64,000 bases of DNA from Branchiostoma floridae (GCF_000003815.2 NC_049988.1:20043712-20107711); one strand, 5' to 3'; positions 55,101 through 60,200 are shown, numbered from the stretch's first letter. Made by a program: numbers and translations. The notes: a model not told the origin generated them from the letters alone.

Positions 55101-56148
55101 TCCAAATGCATACAATCTAACATAAAGGTTTGATGGTATATATATAAACATATATGTGCAACATATAATGGATAGTTTTGATTGGGAGGGGGCAGTATCT
55201 ATAATTTTGCAGGGATGAATGCCCTGTTAAGAATCATACTCAAATTCAAAATAATTTAAAATTGTATAAAATATGAGATAATGATGATGACTCTGATCAT
55301 ACATGTCATATGTTTATGCTGATCCCTTTCTGTATCTGTATACAACATTGAAGTAAAAGACCGGGTACCAGTATAAAGATGATATACAGCAACCTACCCT
55401 CCCCTAAAAAGTGGTACAGGCCTGCAGGCGACATTATATATATATAGCCATCCCAAGTTACACATTGGTATGTTGGGTCAGACATTGGGCATGTCATTTG
55501 CATGTCACCATGGGAACAGATTTGATTGACAAGTTGAACACATGTAGTAGAGAGAATAACCATACAATTCATGAGATCAAGTTTCAAGACAGAGACTAGA
55601 GAAAGCTTGTCTATATTTATATTGTGCTTGTAGTAATGTCAGGCTTATAACTTAAATTACTAATTTCTGGAACATACAAAGGCCCAGTCTAATTCATTCA
55701 AAATCCATCAATGTTTTACAAATCAAAGATACTCTTTCAGTTTTCCATATACGTTGAAAAGCAACATTATTTGATACATATATTGGAGAATTTGCTGCGA
55801 AACATCAAAGAGCCTTCGATTTATAAAATTTAGAAAAGGATTAACAAGATAACATAACATTTAGCATTTGCAAATCTCAAATGCAGCTGAAGAAATGATA
55901 ATGTTGCTGTCAAATGGAATACAGCACCTGCAAATAGTAAATATACATAAATATACAGATTAGTGGGTGTTGCCCCCCCTCCCCATTTATTGACATTACG
56001 GGGTCGACCAACTTTCTGACCTTGTTAAAGAAAATAAAATCACTGTAATGATCTCGATCTAGTCCACGGATAAACTACATGTCTTACTCTAGCTATCACA
56101 CGCGTCAAAACTTACCTTCAGCGCCACGAGAGATTTCAATTTCTTCAT
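28955..56148 (-). CDS. VPS50: VPS50 / syndetin (CCDC132), complete coding region, 30 exons
   Basis: Syndetin is the EARP-specific subunit that replaces VPS54 alongside VPS51, VPS52 and VPS53. It tethers vesicles at recycling endosomes and, in animals, supports dense-core vesicle maturation. Joining 30 exons gives 2,925 nt, 974 residues; human VPS50 is 964. The N-terminal half (about residues 40-330) matches the Vps54_N-type region, with [26 protein letters not shown] and [20 protein letters not shown]. An acidic Ser-rich linker spans about 490-590, and the C-terminal syndetin domain follows ([51 protein letters not shown]). All splice phases agree. The start is chosen by MKKLKSL, which mirrors the vertebrate N terminus. 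Introns are packed with transposons and with partial copies of the exons. Near certain as to identity. Confidence 0.96.
29761..29851 (-). CDS. VPS50: VPS50 exon 29 (residues 905-935)
   Basis: Codes [20 protein letters not shown], then [11 protein letters not shown]. Acceptor GTTTTGTAG, donor GTCAGG, from phase 2 to phase 0. Confidence 0.97.
29975..30049 (+). repeat. Dispersed repeat fragment cut by the gap
   Basis: Closely matches 11,503-11,575: GTTAGACATCCAGGTAATA and AGTTACTCAAGC are nearly identical. It continues into the gap. Confidence 0.7.
30050..30149. other. Assembly gap, 100 N
   Basis: A run of exactly 100 N in intron 28, probably a gap of unknown size. It interrupts a copy of the dispersed repeat that begins at about 29,975 (GATGTAGGTTAGACATCCAG). 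Confidence 0.98.
30248..30346 (-). CDS. VPS50: VPS50 exon 28 (residues 872-905)
   Basis: Codes [20 protein letters not shown], then [13 protein letters not shown]. Acceptor TTTTGTTAG, donor GTAAAA, phase 2 in and out. Confidence 0.97.
30644..30724 (-). CDS. VPS50: VPS50 exon 27 (residues 845-872)
   Basis: Codes [20 protein letters not shown], then ANRTFVE. Acceptor TTTCCCCAG, donor GTAAGT, from phase 2 to phase 2. Confidence 0.97.
30847..30887 (-). CDS. VPS50: VPS50 exon 26 (residues 832-845)
   Basis: A 41-nt exon, [13 protein letters not shown], acceptor TTCCTACAG, donor GTAATT, ends in phase 2. Confidence 0.93.
31086..31244 (-). CDS. VPS50: VPS50 exon 25 (residues 779-831)
   Basis: Fifty-three codons from [20 protein letters not shown] through [20 protein letters not shown]. 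Acceptor CCCCACAG, donor GTACAG, phase 0. Highly conserved. Confidence 0.97.
31594..31690 (-). CDS. VPS50: VPS50 exon 24 (residues 746-778)
   Basis: Codes [20 protein letters not shown], then [12 protein letters not shown]. Acceptor CTTTGCAG, donor GTCAGA, from phase 2 to phase 0. Confidence 0.97.
32161..32258 (-). CDS. VPS50: VPS50 exon 23 (residues 714-746)
   Basis: Codes [20 protein letters not shown], then [12 protein letters not shown]. Acceptor CTGTTTAG, donor GTAAGT, ends in phase 2. Confidence 0.97.
32818..33035. mobile_element. MITE, family 4, in intron 22
   Basis: Terminal inverted repeats AACGCTAGTTCACCTTTATC and the complement AACGCTGGTTCACCTTTATC, about 22 bp. Inner words TTTCAAATTTGCAA and CCAATTTGAAACCAC form a second inverted pair. 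A fragment of the same family starts at 63,243 in the third gene. Confidence 0.7.
33082..33135 (-). CDS. VPS50: VPS50 exon 22 (residues 696-713)
   Basis: Eighteen codons, [18 protein letters not shown], acceptor GTCACTAG, donor GTGAGA, phase 0. An earlier in-frame GTAGAG donor after VQQ could give a form five residues shorter; the longer one fits the conserved ERK.KV junction. Confidence 0.85.
33254..33337 (-). CDS. VPS50: VPS50 exon 21 (residues 668-695)
   Basis: Twenty-eight codons, [20 protein letters not shown] then NDNLILPE. Acceptor TTTTGTTAG, donor GTATGT, phase 0. Matches the LS..L.TTL.RI segment of syndetin. Confidence 0.93.
33519..33551 (-). CDS. VPS50: VPS50 exon 20 (residues 657-667)
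   Basis: A 33-nt microexon, [11 protein letters not shown], acceptor CTCTTGCAG, donor GTAAGT, phase 0. Confidence 0.9.
33764..34170 (-). repeat. Intron 19 array: four copies of the exon 19 3' end and donor, joined by (CA)n
   Basis: On the plus strand ACTTACAGAGAAGAGGTAGT recurs near 33,767, 33,866, 33,946 and 34,034 before the genuine copy at 34,171. Each copy has about 45 exon-like bases coding [13 protein letters not shown] and an intact GTAAGT donor. Spacers are TG/CA microsatellites of varied length. The many His/Thr- and Cys/Val-repeat frames here are by-products. Confidence 0.95.
34177..34268 (-). CDS. VPS50: VPS50 exon 19 (residues 626-656)
   Basis: Codes [20 protein letters not shown], then [11 protein letters not shown]. 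Acceptor GCCACCAG, donor GTAAGT, from phase 1 to phase 0. The genuine donor runs straight into a CA repeat. Confidence 0.97.
34376..36130. mobile_element. hAT-like non-autonomous element, 1,755 bp, in intron 18
   Basis: Terminal repeats CAGCGTTCCTGCCAGG (left) and the complement of CAGCGTTCCCGCCAGG (right) match at 15 of 16 bases. Perfect 8-bp duplications CAGTCCAG flank it at 34,368-34,375 and 36,131-36,138. A TTTGGACGCAT word lies inside both ends. It has no transposase-length frame. Internally it includes a GC-rich stretch (35,290-35,480) and, at about 35,740-35,785, the end of a family 1 MITE (GGCTAGAGCCCTG). Confidence 0.85.
36131..36488. mobile_element. hAT-like MITE, family 2, split by the larger hAT element
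   Basis: The right end reads GGCTGGCTACAACCCTG. The left end, CAGGGTTGTAGCCAGC, is interrupted after its first three bases (34,373-34,375) by the 1,755-bp element; its remainder resumes at 36,139. Joining them restores perfect 8-bp flanks ATTCAGTC at 34,365-34,372 and 36,489-36,496. Two more copies are in introns 2 and 5. Confidence 0.85.
36600..36688 (-). CDS. VPS50: VPS50 exon 18 (residues 596-626)
   Basis: Codes [20 protein letters not shown], then [10 protein letters not shown]. Acceptor TATATACAG, donor GTAAGG, from phase 2 to phase 1. Start of the C-terminal syndetin domain. Confidence 0.97.
37130..37270. repeat. Dispersed repeat fragment in intron 17
   Basis: Contains GAGCATGTTAAAGATCCCAC and GAGAGCCCCACC, related in antisense to GGGATCTTTAACGTGCTCGA at 61,543. 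This is a common non-coding SINE-like type. The other parts of intron 17 (36,689-37,618) show only AT-rich sequence. Confidence 0.5.
37619..37740 (-). CDS. VPS50: VPS50 exon 17 (residues 556-596)
   Basis: Codes [20 protein letters not shown], then [20 protein letters not shown]. Acceptor CCCCTGTAG, donor GTTTGT, ends in phase 2. The 5' part with its acceptor is duplicated 145 bp upstream. Confidence 0.95.
37741..37925 (-). repeat. Intron 16: duplicate of the exon 17 5' half and acceptor, plus (TG)n
   Basis: Bases about 37,834-37,925 repeat about 37,689-37,780 with a 145-bp period, including CATCCGCGTAGGTGTTCTCT and the acceptor CTACAGGGGAGTGG. A TG microsatellite (37,782-37,822) lies between the copies. 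The second copy lacks the exon 3' part and its donor. Confidence 0.9.
38342..38551 (-). CDS. VPS50: VPS50 exon 16 (residues 486-555)
   Basis: Seventy codons: [20 protein letters not shown], a Ser/Pro-rich stretch, then [20 protein letters not shown] and MATNG. Acceptor TTCCCCAG, donor GTAAGG, phase 0. This is the less conserved acidic linker, but the GNPF and ASNG-like words are shared with vertebrates. Confidence 0.95.
38600..38975. repeat. Intron 15: degenerate copies of the exon 16 5' end, then an (ATAGA)n-type run
   Basis: ACTTAAACTCCTGAG (about 38,608) and ACTTAAAACTCCTGGG (about 38,692) copy the exon 16 start and acceptor at 38,541-38,556. From about 38,825 to 38,970 the sequence is a degenerate AATAGAATAG microsatellite. 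There is nothing else in the intron. Confidence 0.75.
39150..39339 (-). CDS. VPS50: VPS50 exon 15 (residues 422-485)
   Basis: The longest conserved block: [20 protein letters not shown], then the [10 protein letters not shown] and [10 protein letters not shown] segments. Acceptor ATCTCTACAG, donor GTGTGT, from phase 2 to phase 0. Confidence 0.98.
39340..39895 (-). repeat. Intron 14 filled by an about 31-bp array derived from the exon 15 5' border
   Basis: Fourteen or more copies of AACCAATCAGCATTAGCCT (plus strand) with AGAAAGATAG spacers occupy almost the whole 561-bp intron. The unit matches the first bases of exon 15 and its acceptor (ACCAATCAGCATCAGTCTG, 39,325-39,343). Units vary by substitutions and deletions. 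Each contains a CCAAT word. Confidence 0.9.
39901..39995 (-). CDS. VPS50: VPS50 exon 14 (residues 391-422)
   Basis: Codes [20 protein letters not shown] and [11 protein letters not shown]. Acceptor TTTTTCAG, donor GTAAGA, ends in phase 2. Confidence 0.96.
40098..40123. repeat. (TA)n microsatellite in intron 13
   Basis: About 13 TA units between exons 13 and 14. The rest of the intron is AT-rich with nothing else recognised. Confidence 0.9.
40481..40569 (-). CDS. VPS50: VPS50 exon 13 (residues 361-390)
   Basis: Codes [20 protein letters not shown] then [10 protein letters not shown]. Acceptor ACCCCTAG, donor GTAACC, from phase 1 to phase 0. Confidence 0.95.
41100..41860. mobile_element. Foldback element in intron 12 with about 120-bp arms, interrupted by a MITE
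   Basis: The left arm (about 41,100-41,220) and right arm (about 41,740-41,860) are inverse complements: TCAACTTCTGGC, TTTTCTCAGGTGG.TATGACAT and CCAGCCCTCCC occur in both. A third partial copy of the arm is at 41,685-41,735. The loop contains the hAT-like MITE at 41,272-41,623. Confidence 0.7.
41272..41623. mobile_element. hAT-like MITE, family 1, copy in intron 12
   Basis: The ends read AGGGCTCTAGCCAGC and GCTGGCTAGAGCCCT, as terminal inverted repeats. The 8-bp flanks GATGGGAC and GATGGAAC differ by one base, fitting an 8-bp hAT-type target duplication. Inside are words shared with the copy at 53,462 (GGAAGCTACAGGC, CCACACACTGTTTGTTTTGC). Non-autonomous. Confidence 0.8.
42421..42606 (-). 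repeat. Intron 12 minisatellite copying the exon 12 3' end and donor
   Basis: The exon-end word, plus strand CTGCTTCTGCTG.CTCCTGATTGG, recurs near 42421, 42485 and 42547 before the genuine border at 42,607. The unit is about 61 bp, half exon, half intron. Each copy carries a GTTTGAAA- or GTTCGAAA-like donor. Confidence 0.9.
42607..42742 (-). CDS. VPS50: VPS50 exon 12 (residues 316-361)
   Basis: Codes [20 protein letters not shown] and on to NQETAEA. Acceptor CCTTTTAG, donor GTTTGA, ends in phase 1. Its last about 22 nt plus donor are repeated three times in the following intron. Confidence 0.95.
43285..43619. mobile_element. MITE, family 3, in intron 11
   Basis: Ends are CAGGGCTCGAAAT and ATTTCGAGCCCTG, with GGTGCACC repeated internally on both sides. 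Immediate flanks share only AGTTA (5 bp), so the target duplication is uncertain. It resembles families 1 and 2 in starting with CAGGG. Confidence 0.75.
44153..44293 (-). CDS. VPS50: VPS50 exon 11 (residues 269-315)
   Basis: Forty-seven codons containing [20 protein letters not shown] and the [12 protein letters not shown] block. Acceptor GATTTCAG, donor GTGAGT, phase 0. Diagnostic for syndetin. Confidence 0.98.
44776..44874 (-). CDS. VPS50: VPS50 exon 10 (residues 236-268)
   Basis: Thirty-three codons, [20 protein letters not shown] then the YRLLGKTQ block. Acceptor TCTGTTCAG, donor GTACTG, phase 0. Confidence 0.97.
45330..46984 (-). repeat. Intron 9 minisatellite made of copies of the exon 9 3' part and its donor
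   Basis: The exon-end word (GAG|GTCCTC on the minus strand) recurs near 45343, 45482, 45622, 45762, 45900, 46048, 46200, 46362, 46523, 46686 and 46836, besides the genuine one at 46,985. Units are about 140 bp; three have a 21-22-bp insertion (about 162 bp) and others an AT-rich variant (about 150 bp). Each copy keeps the 87 exon-like bases nearly intact, preceded by TTGTGTAGAG and followed by the weak donor, with in-frame stops only in the spacer. The plus-strand frames of 73-168 codons here are by-products. Confidence 0.95.
46985..47110 (-). CDS. VPS50: VPS50 exon 9 (residues 194-235)
   Basis: Forty-two codons from [19 protein letters not shown] through [10 protein letters not shown] to QDTLEMIE, acceptor TTTCCTCAG. 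The donor is GTCCTCGC, unusually weak, but the border agrees with exon 10 and with vertebrate protein. The 3' 87 nt are repeated eleven times downstream in intron 9. Confidence 0.93.
47215..47430 (+). repeat. Dispersed SINE-like repeat, copy in intron 8
   Basis: Carries CAGGTACCCATTTTTGGGCA and GGAGTAAGGAAAGT, matching AGTACCCATTTTTACACCTG and GTGAGGAAAGT at 49,745-49,785. Ends in an A run. Confidence 0.55.
47586..47621 (-). CDS. VPS50: VPS50 exon 8 (residues 182-193)
   Basis: A 36-nt microexon, [12 protein letters not shown], between acceptor TCTTAACAG and donor GTGAGG, phase 0. The residues match the vertebrate protein almost one for one. Confidence 0.94.
47870..47987 (-). CDS. VPS50: VPS50 exon 7 (residues 142-181)
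   Basis: Codes [20 protein letters not shown] then [20 protein letters not shown]. Acceptor TTTAACAG, donor GTAAGT, from phase 2 to phase 0. One of the most conserved parts of the protein. Confidence 0.97.
48699..48816 (-). repeat. Intron 6: copy of the exon 6 3' end and donor, plus a tandem 46-bp unit
   Basis: TACCTTCTGCCATTGATACA at about 48,699-48,718 copies the genuine exon 6 border TACCTTCTGCCGTTGATACA at 48,814. Between them CACATCGTACATGTACATAG is present twice in tandem. The copied border has GTATTC in place of GTACGT as donor. Confidence 0.85.
48817..48941 (-). CDS. VPS50: VPS50 exon 6 (residues 101-142)
   Basis: Codes [20 protein letters not shown] and on to NVICINGR, strongly conserved with vertebrates. 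Acceptor CCCTCCAG, donor GTACGT, ends in phase 2. A degenerate copy of its 3' end and donor sits in intron 6 at about 48,699-48,723. Confidence 0.96.
49077..49377. mobile_element. hAT-like MITE, family 2, copy in intron 5
   Basis: Left end CAGGGTTGTAGCCAG; the right end (AGTTAGCTAGAACACTTAG) is degenerate. Flanks GCAACATT and GCAACATG agree at seven of eight bases. Shares CCGTCCTTCCGTCCTTTGAC with the intron 2 copy. Confidence 0.75.
49408..49488 (-). CDS. VPS50: VPS50 exon 5 (residues 74-100)
   Basis: Twenty-seven codons, with [20 protein letters not shown] followed by a basic Arg-Leu stretch. Acceptor ATCTACAG, donor GTAAGA, phase 0. Predicted helical, coiled-coil-like. Confidence 0.93.
49590..49890 (+). 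repeat. Dispersed SINE-like repeat in intron 4
   Basis: Contains TACCCATTTTTACACCTGGA, GCCTTTCACAAGGGTACAAG and an antisense-like B box (AATTTGAACCCAGGACCTCTG). Relatives lie at 47,215 and 61,530. Non-coding. Confidence 0.6.
50178..50246 (-). CDS. VPS50: VPS50 exon 4 (residues 51-73)
   Basis: Twenty-three codons starting [20 protein letters not shown], acceptor CCTGCAG, donor GTGAGA, phase 0. Matches the conserved SIE.VY segment at the start of the Vps54_N-type region. Confidence 0.95.
51608..51825 (+). repeat. Minisatellite in intron 3, about 33-bp unit, seven copies
   Basis: GATTCAAAATCAGCTCCT recurs near 51617, 51652, 51687, 51718, 51750, 51783 with CAGTTTGATT between. The repeated [11 protein letters not shown]-like frame is a by-product. 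Confidence 0.85.
51950..52040 (+). repeat. tRNA-like SINE remnant in intron 3
   Basis: GGTTGTGGGTTCGATTCTCG carries a B box, and TCGGTGTGTTCATGAGACC precedes it, but the cloverleaf is incomplete. Rest of intron 3 (50,247-52,796): AT-rich, nothing else seen besides the minisatellite. Confidence 0.35.
52797..52841 (-). CDS. VPS50: VPS50 exon 3 (residues 36-50)
   Basis: Fifteen codons, [15 protein letters not shown], with acceptor TTTTCACAG and donor GTAGGT, phase 0. Similar to the EEF...DP.A.QE stretch ahead of the conserved N-terminal helix region in syndetins. Confidence 0.9.
53000..53249. mobile_element. hAT-like MITE, family 2, copy in intron 2
   Basis: Ends CAGGGTTGTAGCCAGC and GGCTGGTTACAACCCTG, with perfect 8-bp flanking duplications TTTGTACC (52,992-52,999 and 53,250-53,257). 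Confidence 0.88.
53462..53801. mobile_element. hAT-like MITE, family 1, copy in intron 2
   Basis: Ends CAGGGGTCTAGCCAG and CTGGCTAAAGCCCTG. Flanks GTCTACAC and GTCAGCAC agree at six of eight bases. The interior is close to the intron 12 copy (TATTGTTATGATTGTTGACA in both). Confidence 0.78.
53806..53838 (-). repeat. Partial copy of the exon 2 3' end and donor
   Basis: CATACCTCATAGATGTACAGCGGCCTGT, in two parts, repeats CATACCTTATAGATATACAG and CGGCCTGT at 53,906-53,933. It keeps a GTATGT donor-like word and lies just beyond the family 1 MITE. Confidence 0.8.
53911..53982 (-). CDS. VPS50: VPS50 exon 2 (residues 12-35)
   Basis: Between acceptor TGTTACAG and donor GTATGT lie 24 codons, [20 protein letters not shown] and four more, phase 0 at both ends. 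The peptide is not conserved with vertebrates, but the distance from the start to the conserved acidic stretch fits. The frame stays open upstream to an ATG in ACCATGG context at 54,030, so a longer first exon in a second isoform is possible. Confidence 0.75.
53999..54655 (-). repeat. Intron 1 minisatellites next to exon 2
   Basis: An about 112-bp unit (GGAGACTGGACACAAAACTC, CCATGG) is present at 54,002 and 54,116. It passes into a 68-bp array (CACCAGCTTCACACCAAACC, TGTACCGGTCCTGCACTAG) with four near-identical copies at 54,350-54,620. The first unit overlaps the open frame upstream of exon 2. Confidence 0.85.
54803..55010. mobile_element. TA-flanked MITE with CGCGAA-rich interior, intron 1
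   Basis: Ends CTGTAAATGC and GCATTTACAG, each bordered by TA, as for Tc1/mariner-type insertion. The interior has several CCGCGAA words in both orientations (GTTCGCGGTTTTCGCGGCGG; TTCACCGCGAATTTAAAACC). Non-coding. Confidence 0.75.
55015..56110. other. Remainder of intron 1, nothing recognised
   Basis: AT-rich sequence with short random frames. No repeat family was recognised. Confidence 0.4.
56116..56148 (-). CDS. VPS50: VPS50 exon 1 (residues 1-11)
   Basis: ATG at 56,146-56,148 opens [11 protein letters not shown], the same Lys-rich start as vertebrate syndetin. The donor is GTAAG directly after codon 11, phase 0. The start codon lies about 35-45 bases below a YY1-like site, so the 5' UTR is short. 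Confidence 0.85.
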
Positions 56149-56179
56149 TTTCTGTGTGATTTTCGGATTTCTGATATCA

Positions 56180-56250
56180 GACCGCCGCCATGTTGGATCA
56201 CGTGACCTGACGTATCTGGTACAGGAACAGGTGTCCCGCGCATGCCCAGT
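56180..56250 (-). promoter_or_regulatory. VPS50 proximal promoter with YY1-, E-box-, CRE- and NRF1-like sites
   Basis: Just upstream of the start codon: GCCGCCATGTT (YY1-like, 56,184-56,194), TCACGTGA (E-box, 56,198-56,205), TGACGTA (CRE-like, 56,208-56,214) and GCGCATGCCC (NRF1-like, 56,238-56,247). This TATA-less cluster is usual for housekeeping genes. Motif identity is seen; function is inferred. Confidence 0.55.
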
Positions 56251-57167
56251 GAGCGTCCCGATAAGTTACACCTGTTTAAACTTCACTACATCATTGCAGA
56301 GAAAACCACTCCTTCATTGAGACAAAAGAGTATAAAAAGATAACGAATTTCTTTAGATATTACTAAAGTAGAGTTCCGCGACCTCATACCTTCGCCAAAT
56401 GACGTAACGGATACATAAACTAGACCACTGATAGTTTGAAACGTTCGCGTTGGTTATAAACAAGGTTCAGTTTATGGTCTTCTCTACCCTAAATAGCGCA
56501 ATTTCTTCAAAGGATAAAAGTCTTATCTTAGCAACGCAGGCTATATAAATGAATAAGAAATTGCTTTCTTATGACTTTAACAAAAATGATTCGTCTTGGT
56601 ACACAGATAGCACCACTACGAAACTCAAGTTCAAAGAGCAGTCGATCTTTATTCAAGATAAGCTGAAACTGCAACATTATCAGAACTTCTTAAGATTCTG
56701 ATTCATATTTCGTCTTACAAATCGTTAAAGTTGATGGCTTCATAATCATGTTTCTAGCATTTTACCAACAGGAAGAATAAACTTTTGTTACCGATTCAAG
56801 ATGATACAAAGTTTGATACAAAACTATTCTCTTTTAACTGAAGAATTCCAATAGATTGTGCTGCTATTGAATGTCATAGATCATGTTTTAATGCAGGGTA
56901 TGAGATGATCATAAAAGCATATTCTTACATGTCTTGACAAACTTACTAAATTGGAGCTAGGTGTATATGCACTAATGAGAAATTGAATAACATTTGCATC
57001 AAGAAATTCGAAAATACGCATGTCCTTATTTAATTAATCGTGCTGTGTGCATTTGCGCAATCTAAACTGATTGTAGGCTGCTAGATTGTGGGCCTATAGT
57101 ATGCTCTTTGATTAAAGTTAACATATCACAGCTGTCTCAATTCGTCGGAGACGTAGAAACTTTTCCC

Positions 57168-57213
57168 TTAGCTGAGTGTGTATCCCGTCTGGATGGCCCC
57201 CTTGCCGTTGCAC
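57168..57213 (-). CDS. Cys-rich module gene, exon 4 and stop
   Basis: Acceptor CTTTCTAG, then CNGKGAIQTGYTLS and TAA. It completes the last knuckle (CDWCNGKG) across the splice, so the small exon is well supported. Confidence 0.85.
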
Positions 57214-60200
57214 CTAGAAAGGCATGATAGACCACACATTGCAATGATTGTGACTTTGACTTTGACGATTGTATTCAGACCTGGTATAGGATAGAATATA
57301 GATCACTGAGTTCTGAATTGAAATAAAGTTAAGAAAGCATTCATAAACGGGCTTGGCATTGTACATACATTCCTTATTGCCGTTTAACGTCAACTTTAGA
57401 AGCTAGACGTATTACTTGTAAAGTATTGAAACAGCCCCAATTCTACTTACCAGTCGCACTTTGTGCAGAAGAAGCACCGCTGCGTCCGCCTGGCTCGGTG
57501 GGGCACCTCGGCCCAGCCTCCCGTGTGCACCGCGCCCCGGCCCCGGCACTGCGCGCACAGCGCCCGACCCACGGGCATCACCCCCTTCCCCTCACACGCA
57601 CAGCAGTCCTCGCACAGGAGACAGCGCACCCTGCCGGTTTGGGTGTGCGCTGCAGGCGAGCCGTGCAGGAAGCCTTTTCCCTCGCAGCGGTGGCAGATGT
57701 TGGAAGCAATGGGTATGATGCCGTTACCTACAAAAAAGACACAAGAACTAGGCGTCACTGTCTACGTGTAAAAAAACAACAACAAAAGAGCTCACTTCTT
57801 TAGCATGACATTGATCTCATGGTGGAGTAATAATCTACCAGGGTCTGCCGTAACATCACTAAGTGAAATCAGAGATCGGACAATCATATGTGTGAGCACA
57901 AATTGTTCTACGACTACACAGCCACCAATCTTTTCAGAGCTTTACTAAAATTTATTTGGCAACAATTTCACAAAGTTTGGCAAATTTTCCACTTTTTCAT
58001 GTTGCCATAACAACTGTTTATACTGGAAATTCGTTGTTCAATGTCAGACCCAGGTGAGCTCATGTTACATCTACATTGGCACAACCAGGTGAGCTCATGT
58101 TACATCTACAAACATTGGTACACCCAGGTGAGCTCATGTTACATCTACAAACATTGGCACACCCAGGTGAGCTCATGTTACATCTACAAACATTGGTACA
58201 CCCAGGTGAGCTCATGTTACATCTACAAACATTGGCACACCCAGGTGAGCTTATGTTACATCTACAAACATTGGCACACCCAGGTGAGCTCATGTTACAT
58301 CTACAAACATTGTCACACCCAGCTGAGCTCATGTTACATCTAAAAACATTGGCACACCCAGCTGAGCTCAAGTTACATCTAAAAACATTGGCACACCCAG
58401 GTGAGCTCATGTTACATCTACAAACATTGTCACAACCAGGTGAGCTCATGTTACATCTACAAACATTGGCACACCCAGGTGAGCTCATGTTACATCTACA
58501 AACATTGGCACACCGAGGTGAGCTCATGTTACATCTACGAACATTGGCACACCCAGGTGAGCTCATGTTACATCTACAAACATTGGAACAACCAGGTGAG
58601 CTCATGTTACATCTACAAACATTTGAACAACCAGGTGAGCTCATGTTACATCTACAAACATTGGCACACCCTGGTGAGCTCATGTTACATCTACAAACAT
58701 TGGCACACCCAGGTGAGCTCATGTAACATCTACAAACATTGGCACACCAAGGTGAGCTCATGTTACATCTACAAACATTGTCACACCCAGCTGAGCTCAT
58801 GTTACACCTACAAACATTGGCACACCCAGCTGAGCTCATGTTACATCTACATTGTCACAACCAGGTGAGCTCATGTTACACCTGCCCAACCAACGTTAAC
58901 TCTACTCTTGTCTTGCCTTTGCAGGTGGTACAGCGGCGGCAGAAGTGGCAGGGGAGCTCACGTGAGGGTGCCCAGTGCCACGTGTCGTCACTGTGCGTGA
59001 TGCCGATTCCGTCACACCTGTACAACAACAACGATATTGCCGTAGATGTTAAAGGCCATGAGAAAACGGTCGAGCAAGTGGATGGAATTTTGAAACGGTC
59101 AGACGTTTCATGTAGCATGCGTTGTCTTTCGTCAGTGGCTGAATGGAAATCTATAGAGGTATCAATTTTAGCCCAAACTCTAAATCGTTGAAGGAAATAA
59201 ACTTGATATTTAACAATAGATAATACTAATAGACATTATCATTTATCTACAAGAATTGGAACAGTTGAATAAATGCATTACGTAAGTAATCAATGTCTAT
59301 AGTTATGCCTTGATTTGATTTTCTTTCAATACCAATTCTGATGCTTAAGGTTAACATTACAAGCGCTTTAAGTAATAAATTACCGGTCAAAGGTGATCAG
59401 AAGTCTATATCGTCCTCCGTCCCACACACGAAGACGTTCAATCGTAACGCGTACCTGTAGCAGTACTTGTACTGTGTCGGGTCATAAAGTTGTGACTCCG
59501 AGTCGGAGTCCGAGTCGGAATCTTGGTCAGAAATCTCGTCTTCCCAGCCAAGCAGATCTCTCAAGCTCGTAGCAGACGGCGTCTCCATGGGAACGCTGGT
59601 CTCCATGGAAACTTCTGATGACGCAGAACTTGGGGCGTAGGTACTGCCCGCGTGCGAAGACTGGCTGGGAAACACCGTGGGCCTGTTAGTTGCGAAGTAT
59701 CCGCTAGAGGGCATGGTTGAGTAGCCTTGTTGCCCTGACTTGGAGGAGGCGCGAATTCCACATGTAACATCCGAATCGACGTCCCAGACTTTCGCATCCA
59801 ACTTGAAGTCGCTCAAACCGGCTTCCGTGGAGCTTCCGAAGGTGACGTCACTCGGATGTAAGGACATGGGGAGTGTTTGGCTGGAGGAAACCTGACTGAA
59901 CGGCGCCATGTTGGAGGGAGCTGGGCAAAATGGCGCCATGTTGGCTGAAGCTGGGCCATATTGCGCCATGTTGGATGAAGCCTGGACAAACGGTGCCATG
60001 TTGGAACCGTCGACACTTTCAGACGAAGACCGGTGACGGAAACTCCGGAACTTCTTGCGGATGACGTCCTCAATAGAGCGCAGGTTGATGAGGGAGCGGC
60101 GACGGGAGGTACCGGTGGAACCCAGGGTGGAGGAAGATGGCGTCTTCTGGCTCACGGAGGTTTTCGAACTCGACCTTGACGGGAGGTCGCTGTGGGGGAT

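Noticed and set aside
58060-58868. Frames of 100-259 codons with CRCNMSSPGCANV or PGELMLHLQTLAH repeats
   Set aside because: Products of a 39-bp minisatellite inside an intron; open on both strands for the same arithmetic reason. Kept as a repeat, with a finding on its oddity.
58876-58916. Extension of exon 2 of the Cys-rich gene to its in-frame stop (GKTRVELTLVGQV)
   Set aside because: Reading on destroys the CxxCxGxG pattern and stops at once, while the GC donor gives a perfect join to exon 3.
59397-59454. Exon 1 of the Cys-rich gene as a single-exon gene ending ...YALRLNVFVCGTEDDIDF
   Set aside because: A good GTACGC donor precedes this tail, and splicing restores the first Cys knuckle. 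The tail has no motif, though an unspliced form is possible.
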